Source: Sphingomonas sp. (GTDB lineage Bacteria; Pseudomonadota; Alphaproteobacteria; Sphingomonadales; Sphingomonadaceae). From it: 64,000 nucleotides of DNA. A program made the translations under genes and the position numbers. The stretch spans positions 186,001 to 250,000 of the forward strand of contig NZ_JANINP010000007.1 in the NCBI RefSeq assembly GCF_024508665.1. Direction: 5' to 3'. Of the stretch, positions 8,830 through 17,030 are shown piece by piece. Below the pieces are notes generated by a model. That model had not been told where the DNA came from, made no database searches, and saw only the letters and a program-made list of their open reading frames with translations. The number at the start of each line of letters is the position of its first letter. Positions within the stretch are counted from its first letter, which is position 1.

Positions 8830-8979
8830 TTATTTGTGGGTGGGGCCGTAGGAGCCGAACATCATCGGCCCGCGCGCGCCCGCGGTGGCGAAGGGCGAAT
8901 AGCCGTCGCGGGTCGCCATCATCCCGAGCAGGACGACACCAAGGCAGTAGAGCCCATAGATCGCGATATGACGGTTCAT
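8830..8979 (-). CDS. 49-aa single-helix membrane peptide, conserved operon position
   Basis: This ORF translates as MNRHIAIYGLYCLGVVLLGM followed by MATRDGYSPFATAGARGPMM and a GSYGPTHK end. It has one N-terminal transmembrane helix (about residues 5-22) and a glycine/proline-rich tail. Its start shares one base with the stop of the upstream DUF4178 gene (TGATG at 8979) and the next gene starts 15 bases after its stop. Tight packing on both sides and GC-rich third positions support a real gene. I do not recognise the family. It may be a small partner subunit of the membrane complex. Confidence 0.7.
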   Translation of the reverse strand: MNRHIAIYGLYCLGVVLLGMMATRDGYSPFATAGARGPMMFGSYGPTHK

Positions 8980-10382
8980 CAGTCGTCGTCCCCCCAGCTG
9001 TCGTCATTGTCGTCGCTGCTCCCGCCACTTCCGCTGACGGGCGCCATGCGGCGCTTCTCGAATCCGATATGCTTGAACAGGACGATCAGCGGCCAGACGG
9101 CGATCAGCAGGAAGGCGAGCACGATGTTGCCGCCGAAAATGCCGCCGCGCTTGATCGTGACGGTGACCGGAATCGATTGCGAGAACTGCGATGCACTGCT
9201 CCAGCCGTTCGAAAAACTGTTCGGCATGAACGTGCTGCTCGCGCTGCTCGAACCGCCGTTCCATCGATGCGCAGAGAGCGTCACGATCAGGTCGTAGCGG
9301 CCGCCCGGAATGCTCGACAGGCTGACTTCGGGGCGTGGGTCCCCTTCACTCCAGGGTCCGTCGCTATCGCTCCCCGAATAATGTTCGGCCAGGCCGTAGC
9401 TCTCGACGCTGTCCTGCGTCTTCTCGTCGGTCAGCGAATAATCCAAATCCACCCAGGCATTGTCGATCGCGCCGGCATCGGCGTCGACCACGATCCGCGA
9501 GCGCGCGTTGGGCAGGTCGAGCCCGCGAATCACCACGGTTTTCTCCGGCCCGTCGAGCACGACGTCGGTCGAGGTCTGGCCGATCTGCTGCTCGCTGCCG
9601 GCGAAAGTCGAGATGACCAGCAGCGCGAACAGGGCGACGATGCCGATGATCAGTGCTTCGCTCAACTGGCGCTTATAGGGCGACGGTTCGTGCGGCGCAG
9701 GATGGCTGTATTCACGGCGCCGTGCTGGGATGCCGAACGCCTTTTCGGCAACACCCCAGTCAAGCAGGTCGAGCTTGGTCCAGGTGCGCTCGGTCTGATA
9801 GACTTCGCACGACAGCATCGTGCCCGGGCGGACAAAGTCGGTTTCGTCGACGGTCTCGCCGACCGCGACGCGCCAGTAGAATTCGCCAACCACGAACGTA
9901 ACGCGGACCGGATAGGTCTGACCGAACCGAGAGTAGCCCTTGCCGTCGAGTAGAGCACTGCCCCAACTCGACTGGGGCAGGCGGTCGAGCATGATGCCCA
10001 GGCTGAGGCGGCGGCCGTCGTCGACCAGGAAGGCATAGCCTTCATAGGGGTTGAACAGCAGATATTCGGCCCAGACGATCTCCTCGTCGGTGCGCTCCAT
10101 ATAACCGACGACTTCCCACACGCGGCCGTCCAACGTGCCGCGGGTGCCGAGCGGGATTTGCGGCGTCTTGAGCGCCTCGTTGGCGCGCGCGATGACCTGG
10201 AGGTCGGGGCTGGTCGCGTCGAGAGTCGATCCGCAATGCTCGCACAGTATGCTGACGGTCAGGCCCTGGGCGCGGACGTTGACGATCCCGCCGCAATTGG
10301 GACAGCTCAGCGCGTGCACGGTCGACGCCGGGGCGGGTGGCGGCGCGGGCGGCGCGGGCGGCGCGATCGGCGCGTCGGTCAT
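8979..10382 (-). CDS. DUF4178 domain protein with zinc ribbon and two membrane helices
   Basis: The 467-aa product begins with a proline/alanine-rich lead, then a zinc ribbon (CPNCGG ... CEHCGS near residues 28-50). A DUF4178 beta-rich domain follows (LGTRGTLDGRVWEVVGYMER ... WAEYLLFNPYEGYAFL), then a helix LIIGIVALFALLVIST, an extracytoplasmic region and a second helix VLAFLLIAVWPLIVLF. The tail is a serine/aspartate-rich GSSDDNDDSWGDDD. Its start overlaps the preceding DUF4178-like gene as ATGA. DUF4178 proteins accompany SPFH and DUF350 proteins in stress operons. No enzymatic function is known. Confidence 0.82.
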   Translation of the reverse strand: MTDAPIAPPAPPAPPPAPASTVHALSCPNCGGIVNVRAQGLTVSILCEHCGSTLDATSPDLQVIARANEALKTPQIPLGTRGTLDGRVWEVVGYMERTDEEIVWAEYLLFNPYEGYAFLVDDGRRLSLGIMLDRLPQSSWGSALLDGKGYSRFGQTYPVRVTFVVGEFYWRVAVGETVDETDFVRPGTMLSCEVYQTERTWTKLDLLDWGVAEKAFGIPARRREYSHPAPHEPSPYKRQLSEALIIGIVALFALLVISTFAGSEQQIGQTSTDVVLDGPEKTVVIRGLDLPNARSRIVVDADAGAIDNAWVDLDYSLTDEKTQDSVESYGLAEHYSGSDSDGPWSEGDPRPEVSLSSIPGGRYDLIVTLSAHRWNGGSSSASSTFMPNSFSNGWSSASQFSQSIPVTVTIKRGGIFGGNIVLAFLLIAVWPLIVLFKHIGFEKRRMAPVSGSGGSSDDNDDSWGDDD

Positions 10383-11053
10383 GCGCGGAATTCCGGCATC
10401 GGCCAGCCCTCGAACGATCGCAGACCGGTGGCGTGAAGCTCGGCGAGCGACATATAGCGGCCGGTATAGACCTCGACCTCGCCGTCTTTGTCCTTCTGGA
10501 CGCTGGCGCATTCGCCGTCATGGCCGTTGAGGTCGATGCTGGTCGCCATGAGCCCAAGCGGGGCGGAGAAGGGCAATTCGCCTTCGCTCGCGACCACGGT
10601 CACGTCCTTGGCGTCGGACACCCAATAATCGACGCCATCGATCGTCGCCTCGGTGCCCGGCGCCACCGGTTGCCCATCGCGCAATTGCCGGACGATCGTG
10701 GTGCGCATCCCCGAATGCTCGATCGGTCGCAGCATCATGTAACGCCCCATCGATTCGCCGACCCAGCCGGTCGAGCCGTCATCGAACAGTGCGAGCCATT
10801 CATTCCAGGCGCCGTCGGCATAGCGCCAACGAACGCGGCCGATCAGCTCGAAACCCTGTGCCCCGTCGCGGCCGCGCACGCCCAATTGCAGCGGACTGAC
10901 GTCGTCGGGCACCTCGGCGATCTTGCCGATCGCCTGGAGGTTACCGCCGGTCCGCAACACCGATGAGCGGCAATAGTCGCACACCTTCACCGGAAGGTCG
11001 TTCGACCTGAACCGGATCGGGGCACCGCAATTGGGGCAGGTCGCGTCGAGCAT
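10379..11053 (-). CDS. DUF4178-like soluble zinc-ribbon protein
   Basis: The 224-aa product starts with a zinc ribbon, CPNCGAPIRFRSNDLPVKVCDYC, and continues with a beta-rich DUF4178-type module (LGVRGRDGAQGFELIGRVRWRYADG, WNEWLALFDDGSTGWVGE). A second, similar beta module seems to begin at PVAPGTEATIDGVDYWV. It has no membrane helix, unlike its larger neighbour, and is probably cytoplasmic and membrane-associated through partners. It lies 10 bases after the SPFH gene and overlaps the next gene by four bases. Function unknown. Confidence 0.8.
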   Translation of the reverse strand: MLDATCPNCGAPIRFRSNDLPVKVCDYCRSSVLRTGGNLQAIGKIAEVPDDVSPLQLGVRGRDGAQGFELIGRVRWRYADGAWNEWLALFDDGSTGWVGESMGRYMMLRPIEHSGMRTTIVRQLRDGQPVAPGTEATIDGVDYWVSDAKDVTVVASEGELPFSAPLGLMATSIDLNGHDGECASVQKDKDGEVEVYTGRYMSLAELHATGLRSFEGWPMPEFRA

Positions 11054-11063
11054 CGGCGCGCGA

Positions 11064-12071
11064 TCAGATCTTGGCGAGCAAAGCGGTCTTCTTCGCGTCG
11101 AACTCCTCTTGCGTGATTGCGCCCGCGACCATCAATTTATGCAGCTTCTCGATCTGCTCATAGGGATCGACTTCCGCTTGCGGCGCCGCGGGTACGGCGG
11201 TCGCTCCGCCACTGCCGACACCGCCGAGCCCCGCCGCCATTTGCTGGCCGATCGCCATGCCGGCCGCCGCGCTCGCGCCGATCCCGGCCAGGCCGCCGGG
11301 ATTGGCCGCCGCAGTCTGGATCGAGTCCGCAGCCTGGAACTTGGCATATTGGTCGAGATTGCCGAGCACGCGCATCTGGCTGCCCTTGTCGAGATATTCC
11401 TGGACGTTCTCGGGCAACGACACGCTCTCGACGAAGAAGGTGCGGCAGGAAAGGCCCCATTCCTTGAACCCCGCCTCGACGGCGCCCTTCAACTTTTCCG
11501 ACATCGCCTGCTGATTGCCGGCCAGATCGACGAACGCGATCTCGCCGCCGCCCAGCGCCGTGGCGATCGCGGTGTTGATCACCGCGCGCAATTGCTGGTC
11601 GAGGTCGGTAACGGTCAGCCGGTCGAGCGATCCCATCATCTTGACCGCGAAGGTCGCGACGTCCTCGATCCGGAACGAATAGCTGCCGAACGCGCGGATC
11701 CGCAGCGGCCCGAATTCCCTGTCGCGCACCGTGATCGGCTGCGGCGTGCCCCATTTCAGTCCCGTCTGCTCGCGCTGGCTGAAGAAATAGACATCGGCCT
11801 TGAACGGCGACTTGAACCCCTTGTCCCAGTTCATGATAGCGGTCAGCAGCGGCAGGTTCTGCGTGACCAAAGTGTGCTGGCCGGGTCCGAACGCGTCTGC
11901 CAGCCTGCCTTCGTTGTGGAACATCGCGACCTGGCCTTCGCGCACGGTCAATTGACCGCCATTCTGGATCTCGCGATCCTGCATCGGATAGCGGATCGCC
12001 AGCACGCCCGGCTCGTCGACCCAGTCGATGACGTCGACCAGTTGCTTCTTCAGGAAATCACCCAGACCCAT
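11064..12071 (-). CDS. SPFH-domain / virion-core-like protein with C-terminal SHOCT
   Basis: The 335-aa product opens with a helix and an SPFH-like beta domain (QNGGQLTVREGQVAMFHNEG ... FGPGQHTL), as in the YdjP-like 'virion core protein' family. A helical middle (LKGAVEAGFKEWGLSC...) and a Gly/Ala-rich linker follow, then a SHOCT motif (IEKLHKLMVAGAITQEEFDAKKTALL, about 300-333). Such proteins assemble at membranes. The ATG at 12071 has GGAGG seven bases upstream; the GTG one codon earlier is less well placed. It is the first gene of the nine-gene operon, so its upstream region (12072-12247) should hold the promoter. Confidence 0.85.
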   Translation of the reverse strand: MGLGDFLKKQLVDVIDWVDEPGVLAIRYPMQDREIQNGGQLTVREGQVAMFHNEGRLADAFGPGQHTLVTQNLPLLTAIMNWDKGFKSPFKADVYFFSQREQTGLKWGTPQPITVRDREFGPLRIRAFGSYSFRIEDVATFAVKMMGSLDRLTVTDLDQQLRAVINTAIATALGGGEIAFVDLAGNQQAMSEKLKGAVEAGFKEWGLSCRTFFVESVSLPENVQEYLDKGSQMRVLGNLDQYAKFQAADSIQTAAANPGGLAGIGASAAAGMAIGQQMAAGLGGVGSGGATAVPAAPQAEVDPYEQIEKLHKLMVAGAITQEEFDAKKTALLAKI

Positions 12072-12247
12072 CACGCATCCTCCAAAGATGCCGCCAATCT
12101 ATCAGGCTTTGGCGGCTTCGCGAGAGCCGAATTTCGACGAATCGGGTTGCGGGCGCGGAGCTCCGCCTCCGCCGCGGCAAGCGGCACCGCGCGGTGCCGA
12201 TAGCCGAGACGGGGGGCTAGCGATCGACTGGCCGCAACCCGGTCCGA

Positions 12248-13075
12248 TCAGAGCTTGGCGAGCTTGGCGGCCAGAGCGTTGCGCTCACCCTGGAGCCTGG
12301 TCGCCTCGGCAGTGGCGGTCTTGTCGTCGACCATGGTTTCGTCGATCAACATCGTCCCGTCAGCACCGGCTGCGTTGATCAGCGTCAGATCGAGGTGGAG
12401 ATCAGTGCGGTGAGCAAAGCTGTCCTGCGGCTTCCAATCGCCGAACATATTCGGTTCCAGGGTCAGCGATTGCGATTCGCCCGGCTCCAGGCCACCCGGA
12501 AACTCATAGTTGAAGCCGGAGGATATCCACGGCACGGCGCGGCCGGGCGAGGTCAATGCGCCGTTTAGATAGACCGTCTTGATCGGGCGTTTCGATCCGT
12601 TGGTGATGTGCAGCATGATCTGCGGCTGATCGATATCGAGGACGCCTTTGCTGATCCGATATTGCGCATTATCGATTTTCACCCCCTGGAACACGTCGGC
12701 AACCTTGGCGCGCGCCGCCTGATAGCGTTGGGCGCTCGCCGCCTCGTCGGCGATCTTCTGATCGAGCAACTTGATCCGGGTCTCATAGCCGAGCTTGATA
12801 ATCTGGTCCGCGGTCAGTCCGTTGATCTTGTCCTTGGCGCCCATAAAGACCGGTGCGGTCGGCTCCGCCTGCGACCAGATACCCGTCTGGGGCTCGGCGG
12901 TGTTGAAGGTGATCGCGATCAGCGAATCCTTGAGCTCGGCCTGTTTGGCGGCGGGCATGTCCTTGACCATCGCTTCGATGCTCTTGCTGTACGCATCCGG
13001 GCTGGACGTATTCACCCGTTGTCCGCAACCCGCGATCAGCATTGCCGCCAGCAGCACCAGTCCTACCTTCCGCAT
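12248..13075 (-). CDS. Putative lipoprotein, DUF6694-like
   Basis: The 275-aa product begins MRKVGLVLLAAMLIAGCGQ, with a lipobox (LIAGC, Cys17), so it should be lipid-anchored. The N-terminal third contains a segment (KDKINGLTADQIIKLG) that resembles small lipoproteins of the DUF6694 type. The rest is a beta-rich region (ISKGVLDIDQPQIMLHITNGS...) ending in a coiled C-terminal tail (EATRLQGERNALAAKLAKL). It lies 176 bases upstream of the SPFH operon on the same strand and might be cotranscribed, but the gap is large. Function unknown. Confidence 0.75.
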   Translation of the reverse strand: MRKVGLVLLAAMLIAGCGQRVNTSSPDAYSKSIEAMVKDMPAAKQAELKDSLIAITFNTAEPQTGIWSQAEPTAPVFMGAKDKINGLTADQIIKLGYETRIKLLDQKIADEAASAQRYQAARAKVADVFQGVKIDNAQYRISKGVLDIDQPQIMLHITNGSKRPIKTVYLNGALTSPGRAVPWISSGFNYEFPGGLEPGESQSLTLEPNMFGDWKPQDSFAHRTDLHLDLTLINAAGADGTMLIDETMVDDKTATAEATRLQGERNALAAKLAKL

Positions 13076-13394
13076 CCGATTTCCCCCAATATATCAATAT
13101 GGAGGGGACCTTGTTGAACCTTGCGCAAAACACAACCGGAAATATCCGAATTGGCGCAAGTAGTCGGAGCCGATCGGCTCGGAACGGGCGATCCGTGGCG
13201 GCAAATTGAGCCCGACTATCACCAGCGATGGCGCAGGTGAGTTGCTCTCCCGGCTAGCGATATGGCGGCGATGAGACCGTCCCTGCCGCCTGCGCTGGTG
13301 GGTAGGGTGCGCCAAATGCCCCCCCCATGTTTTCAGGGTCGGACGCGCCCGTTCGTAACAATACGAATGCCCGGAGGGACGGCTGCCTGACACG
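13076..13394. other. Divergent intergenic region, 319 bases, with an inverted repeat
   Basis: This separates the lipoprotein gene (minus) from the esterase-fold gene (plus) and holds both promoters. I find no gene in it. At 13352-13367 there is a perfect inverted repeat, TTCGTA-ACAA-TACGAA, a plausible operator placed about 30 bases before the plus-strand start. Confidence 0.5.
13352..13367. promoter_or_regulatory. Candidate operator, TTCGTA-N4-TACGAA
   Basis: This is a perfect six-base inverted repeat with a four-base spacer, in a GC-rich intergenic region where such AT-containing symmetry is unlikely to be structural filler. It could bind a regulator controlling the esterase-fold gene. No regulator gene is adjacent. 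Confidence 0.4.
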
Positions 13395-14378
13395 ATGGTC
13401 GGCATGACTAATTCTGTGTCCCCCACACTTTCGCGTCGCTCGCTGATCGCCGCCGGTGCGGCGTTTGCCATCGGCGGGGCGATCCCGGTCGCTCGGGCGT
13501 CGCCGGCTGGGGGGCGCTTCATCGAATTGCCGCCCATCGCTTCGGCGCATGCCGCGCCACGCCGGATCACGGCTTGGTTGCCCGCCGAATACGATCGCGC
13601 GAGTTGGGGATTTCCGGTCATCTACCTGCATGACGGCCAGCTGATGGCGGACCCGAAAGGCGATACCATCCAGTCCGCGATTGCCGGCACGCTGACGGAG
13701 CTGGTCGCGCGACAGGCGGCGGAGCCGGCGATCATTGTCGGCATCTGGAGCAGTACCGATCGCCTCCGCGAGTTTTGCCCCGCCGCGTTCATGCCGGCAC
13801 TGCCGCCGGCCGCACGCATCGGTGTCGAAGACGCGTGCCGGGGCCCCGCTTTGTCCGAAGGCTATGTTCGCTATCTCGCGGAGGAACTGAAACCGGCGAT
13901 CGACCGCTTGTTCCGCACTCGCCCCGACCCCGCCGATACGTCAGTCGTCGGAACCGGAATGGGCGGGATGGCGGCGCTCTATGCGGTGGGCCGGCGCCCC
14001 GAACTGTTCGGCAATGCCGCCTGGATCGCCGGTGGGAGCCCGCTCGTCCCCTATGGCAAGGCGGTCCTGTCCGACGAGGAAGTCACCGGCGTGGAGCGTG
14101 CGTTCGAACATGCCTTCGACCGCATCATCCCCCAGGCGGGACGGCACCGTTTCTATCTCGACTATGGCGATTGCGGCACGGATCTGTTCGCTTACCCTTT
14201 CCAAGGGGCGGCGGATCCCGTGCTGTACGATCGCGGCTACCGCAGAGGCGGGGACCTGCTGTGCGAAGGCGCGCCGCATCCCGATTTTCGTCGCGTCTCC
14301 GACGACGAGAAACTTCGCGCGGCGCTTTCCCTGCTGCTTCGCCCTGGCGGCTGCACGCCGCGTCCCGGCGAAGACTAG
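13395..14378 (+). CDS. Esterase-D-like alpha/beta hydrolase fold protein lacking the nucleophile serine
   Basis: The 327-aa product has a Tat-like signal (SRRSLIAAGAAFAIGG) and the enterochelin-esterase/EsteraseD fold: AWLPAEYD, FPVIYLHDGQ, IVGIWSS, then the nucleophile elbow. The elbow reads VVGTGMGGMAALYA, so the family's G-x-S-x-G serine (usually GSSMGG) is Gly188 here. The late His in EGAPHPDFR is kept. The protein is therefore probably a binding protein or degenerate enzyme, not a standard serine hydrolase. An alternative start is the ATG at 13404. It converges with the transpeptidase gene, overlapping by four bases. Confidence 0.82.
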   Translation: MVGMTNSVSPTLSRRSLIAAGAAFAIGGAIPVARASPAGGRFIELPPIASAHAAPRRITAWLPAEYDRASWGFPVIYLHDGQLMADPKGDTIQSAIAGTLTELVARQAAEPAIIVGIWSSTDRLREFCPAAFMPALPPAARIGVEDACRGPALSEGYVRYLAEELKPAIDRLFRTRPDPADTSVVGTGMGGMAALYAVGRRPELFGNAAWIAGGSPLVPYGKAVLSDEEVTGVERAFEHAFDRIIPQAGRHRFYLDYGDCGTDLFAYPFQGAADPVLYDRGYRRGGDLLCEGAPHPDFRRVSDDEKLRAALSLLLRPGGCTPRPGED

Positions 14379-14965
14379 CTGAACCGGCCGGCGATCAGGA
14401 GGCGTCCCGGGCCCATCCGCGCGAGCACCGCGTCAAGGTCGCGTTCCGCGACGGCGAAGCATCCCTCGCTTCTTCCCAATACGCCCGTGCCGCGGGCGAT
14501 CTCGGCGCTGACATATTTGGCCGAATGAATCACGATCGCGCGCGCCTCGGCATTGTTGTTGGTGCCGTCCAACCCGGCAAGCCGCACCGACCGGCCGTGC
14601 TTGCCGTTATAATAACCGACCGTCCGGTAAGCTCCTTCGGAGGTGCAATAGGATCCGGGGTCGTTGGAGAAGCGCCGCAGCCAGCCGCTATGTGCAGGAT
14701 CCGAGCCCCGGCCATGCGCGACCAGGAAGCTTTCGACTGTCCCGGACGCCATGTTCACCAGATGAAAGCGTTCCGCCGACGATGGGGTGGAGAAATCGGC
14801 GATCGCCACGACGTCGGTCTGCGTGATCTGTCCCGCCCTGCGGCGCAGTTCGGCGTTTGCTATGCCGATCCACCGCTTGTTGGAATCCGCGGCGAAAGCC
14901 TGCGGTGTAACGAGGCCAACGGCCGCCACGCCGACGGCCGATGCCAGAAATGTTCGACGATCCAT
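14375..14965 (-). CDS. Murein L,D-transpeptidase catalytic domain family protein
   Basis: The 196-aa secreted protein starts MDRRTFLASAVGVAAVGLV, a Tat-type signal with an AFA-A cleavage site. The catalytic region resembles the murein L,D-transpeptidase family related to YkuD: conserved His in RAIVIHSAKYVS and the nucleophile Cys in LGRSEGCFAVAERD. It likely acts on periplasmic peptidoglycan cross-links. The ATG at 14965 is preferred over a TTG two codons earlier. The neighbouring gene upstream encodes a second, YkuD-type enzyme. Confidence 0.84.
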   Translation of the reverse strand: MDRRTFLASAVGVAAVGLVTPQAFAADSNKRWIGIANAELRRRAGQITQTDVVAIADFSTPSSAERFHLVNMASGTVESFLVAHGRGSDPAHSGWLRRFSNDPGSYCTSEGAYRTVGYYNGKHGRSVRLAGLDGTNNNAEARAIVIHSAKYVSAEIARGTGVLGRSEGCFAVAERDLDAVLARMGPGRLLIAGRFS

Positions 14966-15042
14966 ACTCAACTATCCCGCTCGAGAGCGAGTAATTTAGG
15001 TCCGGAGCGGCCGATCCGCTAGGGTGGCGATTTCTGCCTGCC

Positions 15043-16062
15043 CTACTTCGGCAACGCTTTGTCGGGCGCGCTCTCCAGCAACGCCCCCCGAGTCAGAGAC
15101 GTGGCGGAGAGGGAATCCGGAAGGATGAGCACGGTGGCGCCAGGCTCCAGAACGCCCGTGATCGTCTCTTTCACACCCTCAGGCAGGGTGACGTCCTGCC
15201 CCACCTCGGACGTGAGCGGTTTGGCTGGATCCTGTCCAGGCAACGGTAACCGCATCCAGTGATCGCCCGTGGCATCGCGTGCCTGCAGCATATAGGCGGC
15301 TGCCCGCTCTACCGGATTGGCCAGGATGGCGGGCGCGGATCCGATCTCCTTGCCGTTGCGCAGGACGATGAGCTTGCGGTCGCTCGCACTGATCACGACC
15401 GTGACGGGGCCGTCCGGGGCAAGCTCCGGAAACCAGGTCACGCCGTCGCCGGCGGGCGCCGGCTCGGGCGATTGTGTCCCGAGCGTCGGCGCCGGGACGA
15501 AGCGCGGCAGCTCGGGGCTATCGGTGATGACCACCACCGTGCCGAGCCGTGTCTCGCCATAGAGCAATTTGGCGAAGGCATGAGGGAGTCGGATGCAACC
15601 GTGGGAGGCGGGATAGCCAGGCAGGGTGCCGCCGTGCAGCGCGACGCCGTCCCAGGTGAGGCGCTCCATGAAGGGCATCGGTGCGCTGTCGTAGAGGCTC
15701 GAAAAGTGCGTTACCTGCTTTTCGAGAATGGTGAACACGCCGGTCGGCGTGCGGCGCCCGGCGCGTCCGGTCGATACGGTCGATATGGCGATCGGGACGC
15801 CGTTGCGATAGACGACGAGGCGCTGGGTCGCCCGATTGATGATGATCAGCATCGGTCCGGCGGGAGCGAGTTGCGGCGCCCACAGATATTGGCCGGCTTT
15901 CAGCGCGCGAACGGCGTCCATGACGGCGCCGCGCTCCAGCGACTGGGCCTGCACAGGCGGCGCGAGTGTCGAACCCAGCCCCGTCAGAAAAGCGAGCGCG
16001 CAGATCGCACTCGTTCCTGTGCGCCACCGTCTGCCCAGCCAGGATTGCAGCATCGCGAACAT
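15043..16062 (-). CDS. L,D-transpeptidase with two YkuD-like domains
   Basis: The product (about 339 aa from the ATG at 16062) has an N-terminal signal/anchor (AICALAFLTGLGSTLAPPVQA). A complete YkuD domain with TPTGVFTIL and the active-site motif SHGCIRLPHAF follows. A second repeat (PVTVVISASDRKLIVLRNGKEIG) conserves the N-terminal strands of YkuD but lacks the SHGC motif, so it is a degenerate copy. The enzyme would form 3-3 cross-links or attach proteins to peptidoglycan. A TTG at 16077 and an ATG at 16053 are alternative starts. It overlaps or abuts the carboxymuconolactone decarboxylase-like gene. Confidence 0.85.
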   Translation of the reverse strand: MFAMLQSWLGRRWRTGTSAICALAFLTGLGSTLAPPVQAQSLERGAVMDAVRALKAGQYLWAPQLAPAGPMLIIINRATQRLVVYRNGVPIAISTVSTGRAGRRTPTGVFTILEKQVTHFSSLYDSAPMPFMERLTWDGVALHGGTLPGYPASHGCIRLPHAFAKLLYGETRLGTVVVITDSPELPRFVPAPTLGTQSPEPAPAGDGVTWFPELAPDGPVTVVISASDRKLIVLRNGKEIGSAPAILANPVERAAAYMLQARDATGDHWMRLPLPGQDPAKPLTSEVGQDVTLPEGVKETITGVLEPGATVLILPDSLSATSLTRGALLESAPDKALPK

Positions 16063-16066
16063 CGCC

Positions 16067-16408
16067 TCAGGCCGCAAGCTGATCGAACGCCTCGAGGGCG
16101 TATGCGGCGTACATGACCGAGGGTCCGGCGCCCATATAGATGGCGGTCGCCATCGTTTCGAGAATCTCCTCGCGGCTTGCCCCTTTCTTGGTCGCGCCTT
16201 CGGCGTGATAGGCGATGCAGGGCGAGCAGCGCGTTGCCACCGCGATCGCCAGGGCGATCAGTTCCTTCGTTTTGCCGTCGAGCGCATTGCCACCATGTGC
16301 TGCCCTGGCCATTTCCGAAAAGCTCTTCATGATCTCAGGCGCGCCATGGCGGAGTTCGCGCACGCCGCCGTTCATGTTTTCGATCAATTCACGCCAGTCC
16401 TCGATCAC
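16067..16408 (-). CDS. Carboxymuconolactone decarboxylase / AhpD-like protein
   Basis: The 113-aa product has the CMD fold and the redox motif CSPCIAYHAEGATKKGA (CxxCxxxH), typical of AhpD-like peroxidase partners of the 'arsR/ydfG' CMD group. The GTG at 16408 is chosen because a GGAGAG site lies six bases upstream and longer starts add a low-complexity lead. It probably takes part in peroxide or thiol metabolism. It lies between Hsp20 and the transpeptidase genes, all on the minus strand. Confidence 0.85.
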   Translation of the reverse strand: MIEDWRELIENMNGGVRELRHGAPEIMKSFSEMARAAHGGNALDGKTKELIALAIAVATRCSPCIAYHAEGATKKGASREEILETMATAIYMGAGPSVMYAAYALEAFDQLAA

Positions 16409-16516
16409 ATCAGCTCTCCGGTAAAAATCGTCAGGCGCCGCCGCCGGCCGCCGGGGGAGGGCGGCCGACGGCGACATTCGGCCCCGGCGATCGCAGGTCG
16501 GGGCCGATGGGGCCGG

Positions 16517-17005
16517 TCAGGCCTTGATCGCGATCGTCCGCTTTTCCGCGGCCGCCTTCTGGTCCTTGCCGATCGTGACGGTCAGCAGGCCGTTCTTGAA
16601 GGACGCGGAGACGGAGTCGCGGTCGGCATCCTTGGGCAGCGTGATCTGGCGGCTGAACGCGCCGTAGCGCCGCTCGCTCATCAAGCAGCCGCCTTCTTCG
16701 CCGTCCTTGCTCTCGGATTTCTCACCCGCGATGCTCAGCACGCCGGCAGTAAGCTCGATCGTCACGTCCTTGTCGGTCATCCCCGGCAGTTCGGCGGTCA
16801 GGCGATAGGAATCGCCGGCATCGACAAGCTCCATCGGCGGGACCGGCGTGCCGCGCGATCCGAAATTGAAGATGCCGCGCGCCGGCTGCCCGAAATCCTC
16901 GAACAGGCGGTCGATCTCTCCGCGCAGCCAGGTCATCGGCGTCTGATCGAGAAATGGCGATGCCGGTGTCTGACGAGCGGCGATGGGCTTGGTGATCTCA
17001 TTCAT
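16517..17005 (-). CDS. Hsp20/alpha-crystallin small heat-shock protein
   Basis: The 162-aa protein has an N-terminal arm (TPMTWLRGEIDRLFEDF) and a complete alpha-crystallin domain (ELVDAGDSYRLTAELPGMTDKDVTIEL ... FSRQITLPKDADRDSVSASFKNGLLTVTIGK). The C-terminal I-x-I appears as TIAIKA. It is an ATP-independent holdase for unfolded proteins. The ATG at 17005 has GGAG seven bases upstream. An interrupted small gene ends 26 bases upstream and is probably in the same transcript. Confidence 0.93.
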   Translation of the reverse strand: MNEITKPIAARQTPASPFLDQTPMTWLRGEIDRLFEDFGQPARGIFNFGSRGTPVPPMELVDAGDSYRLTAELPGMTDKDVTIELTAGVLSIAGEKSESKDGEEGGCLMSERRYGAFSRQITLPKDADRDSVSASFKNGLLTVTIGKDQKAAAEKRTIAIKA

Positions 17006-17030
17006 GACGGGTCTCCATTCTTCGGGTCGC

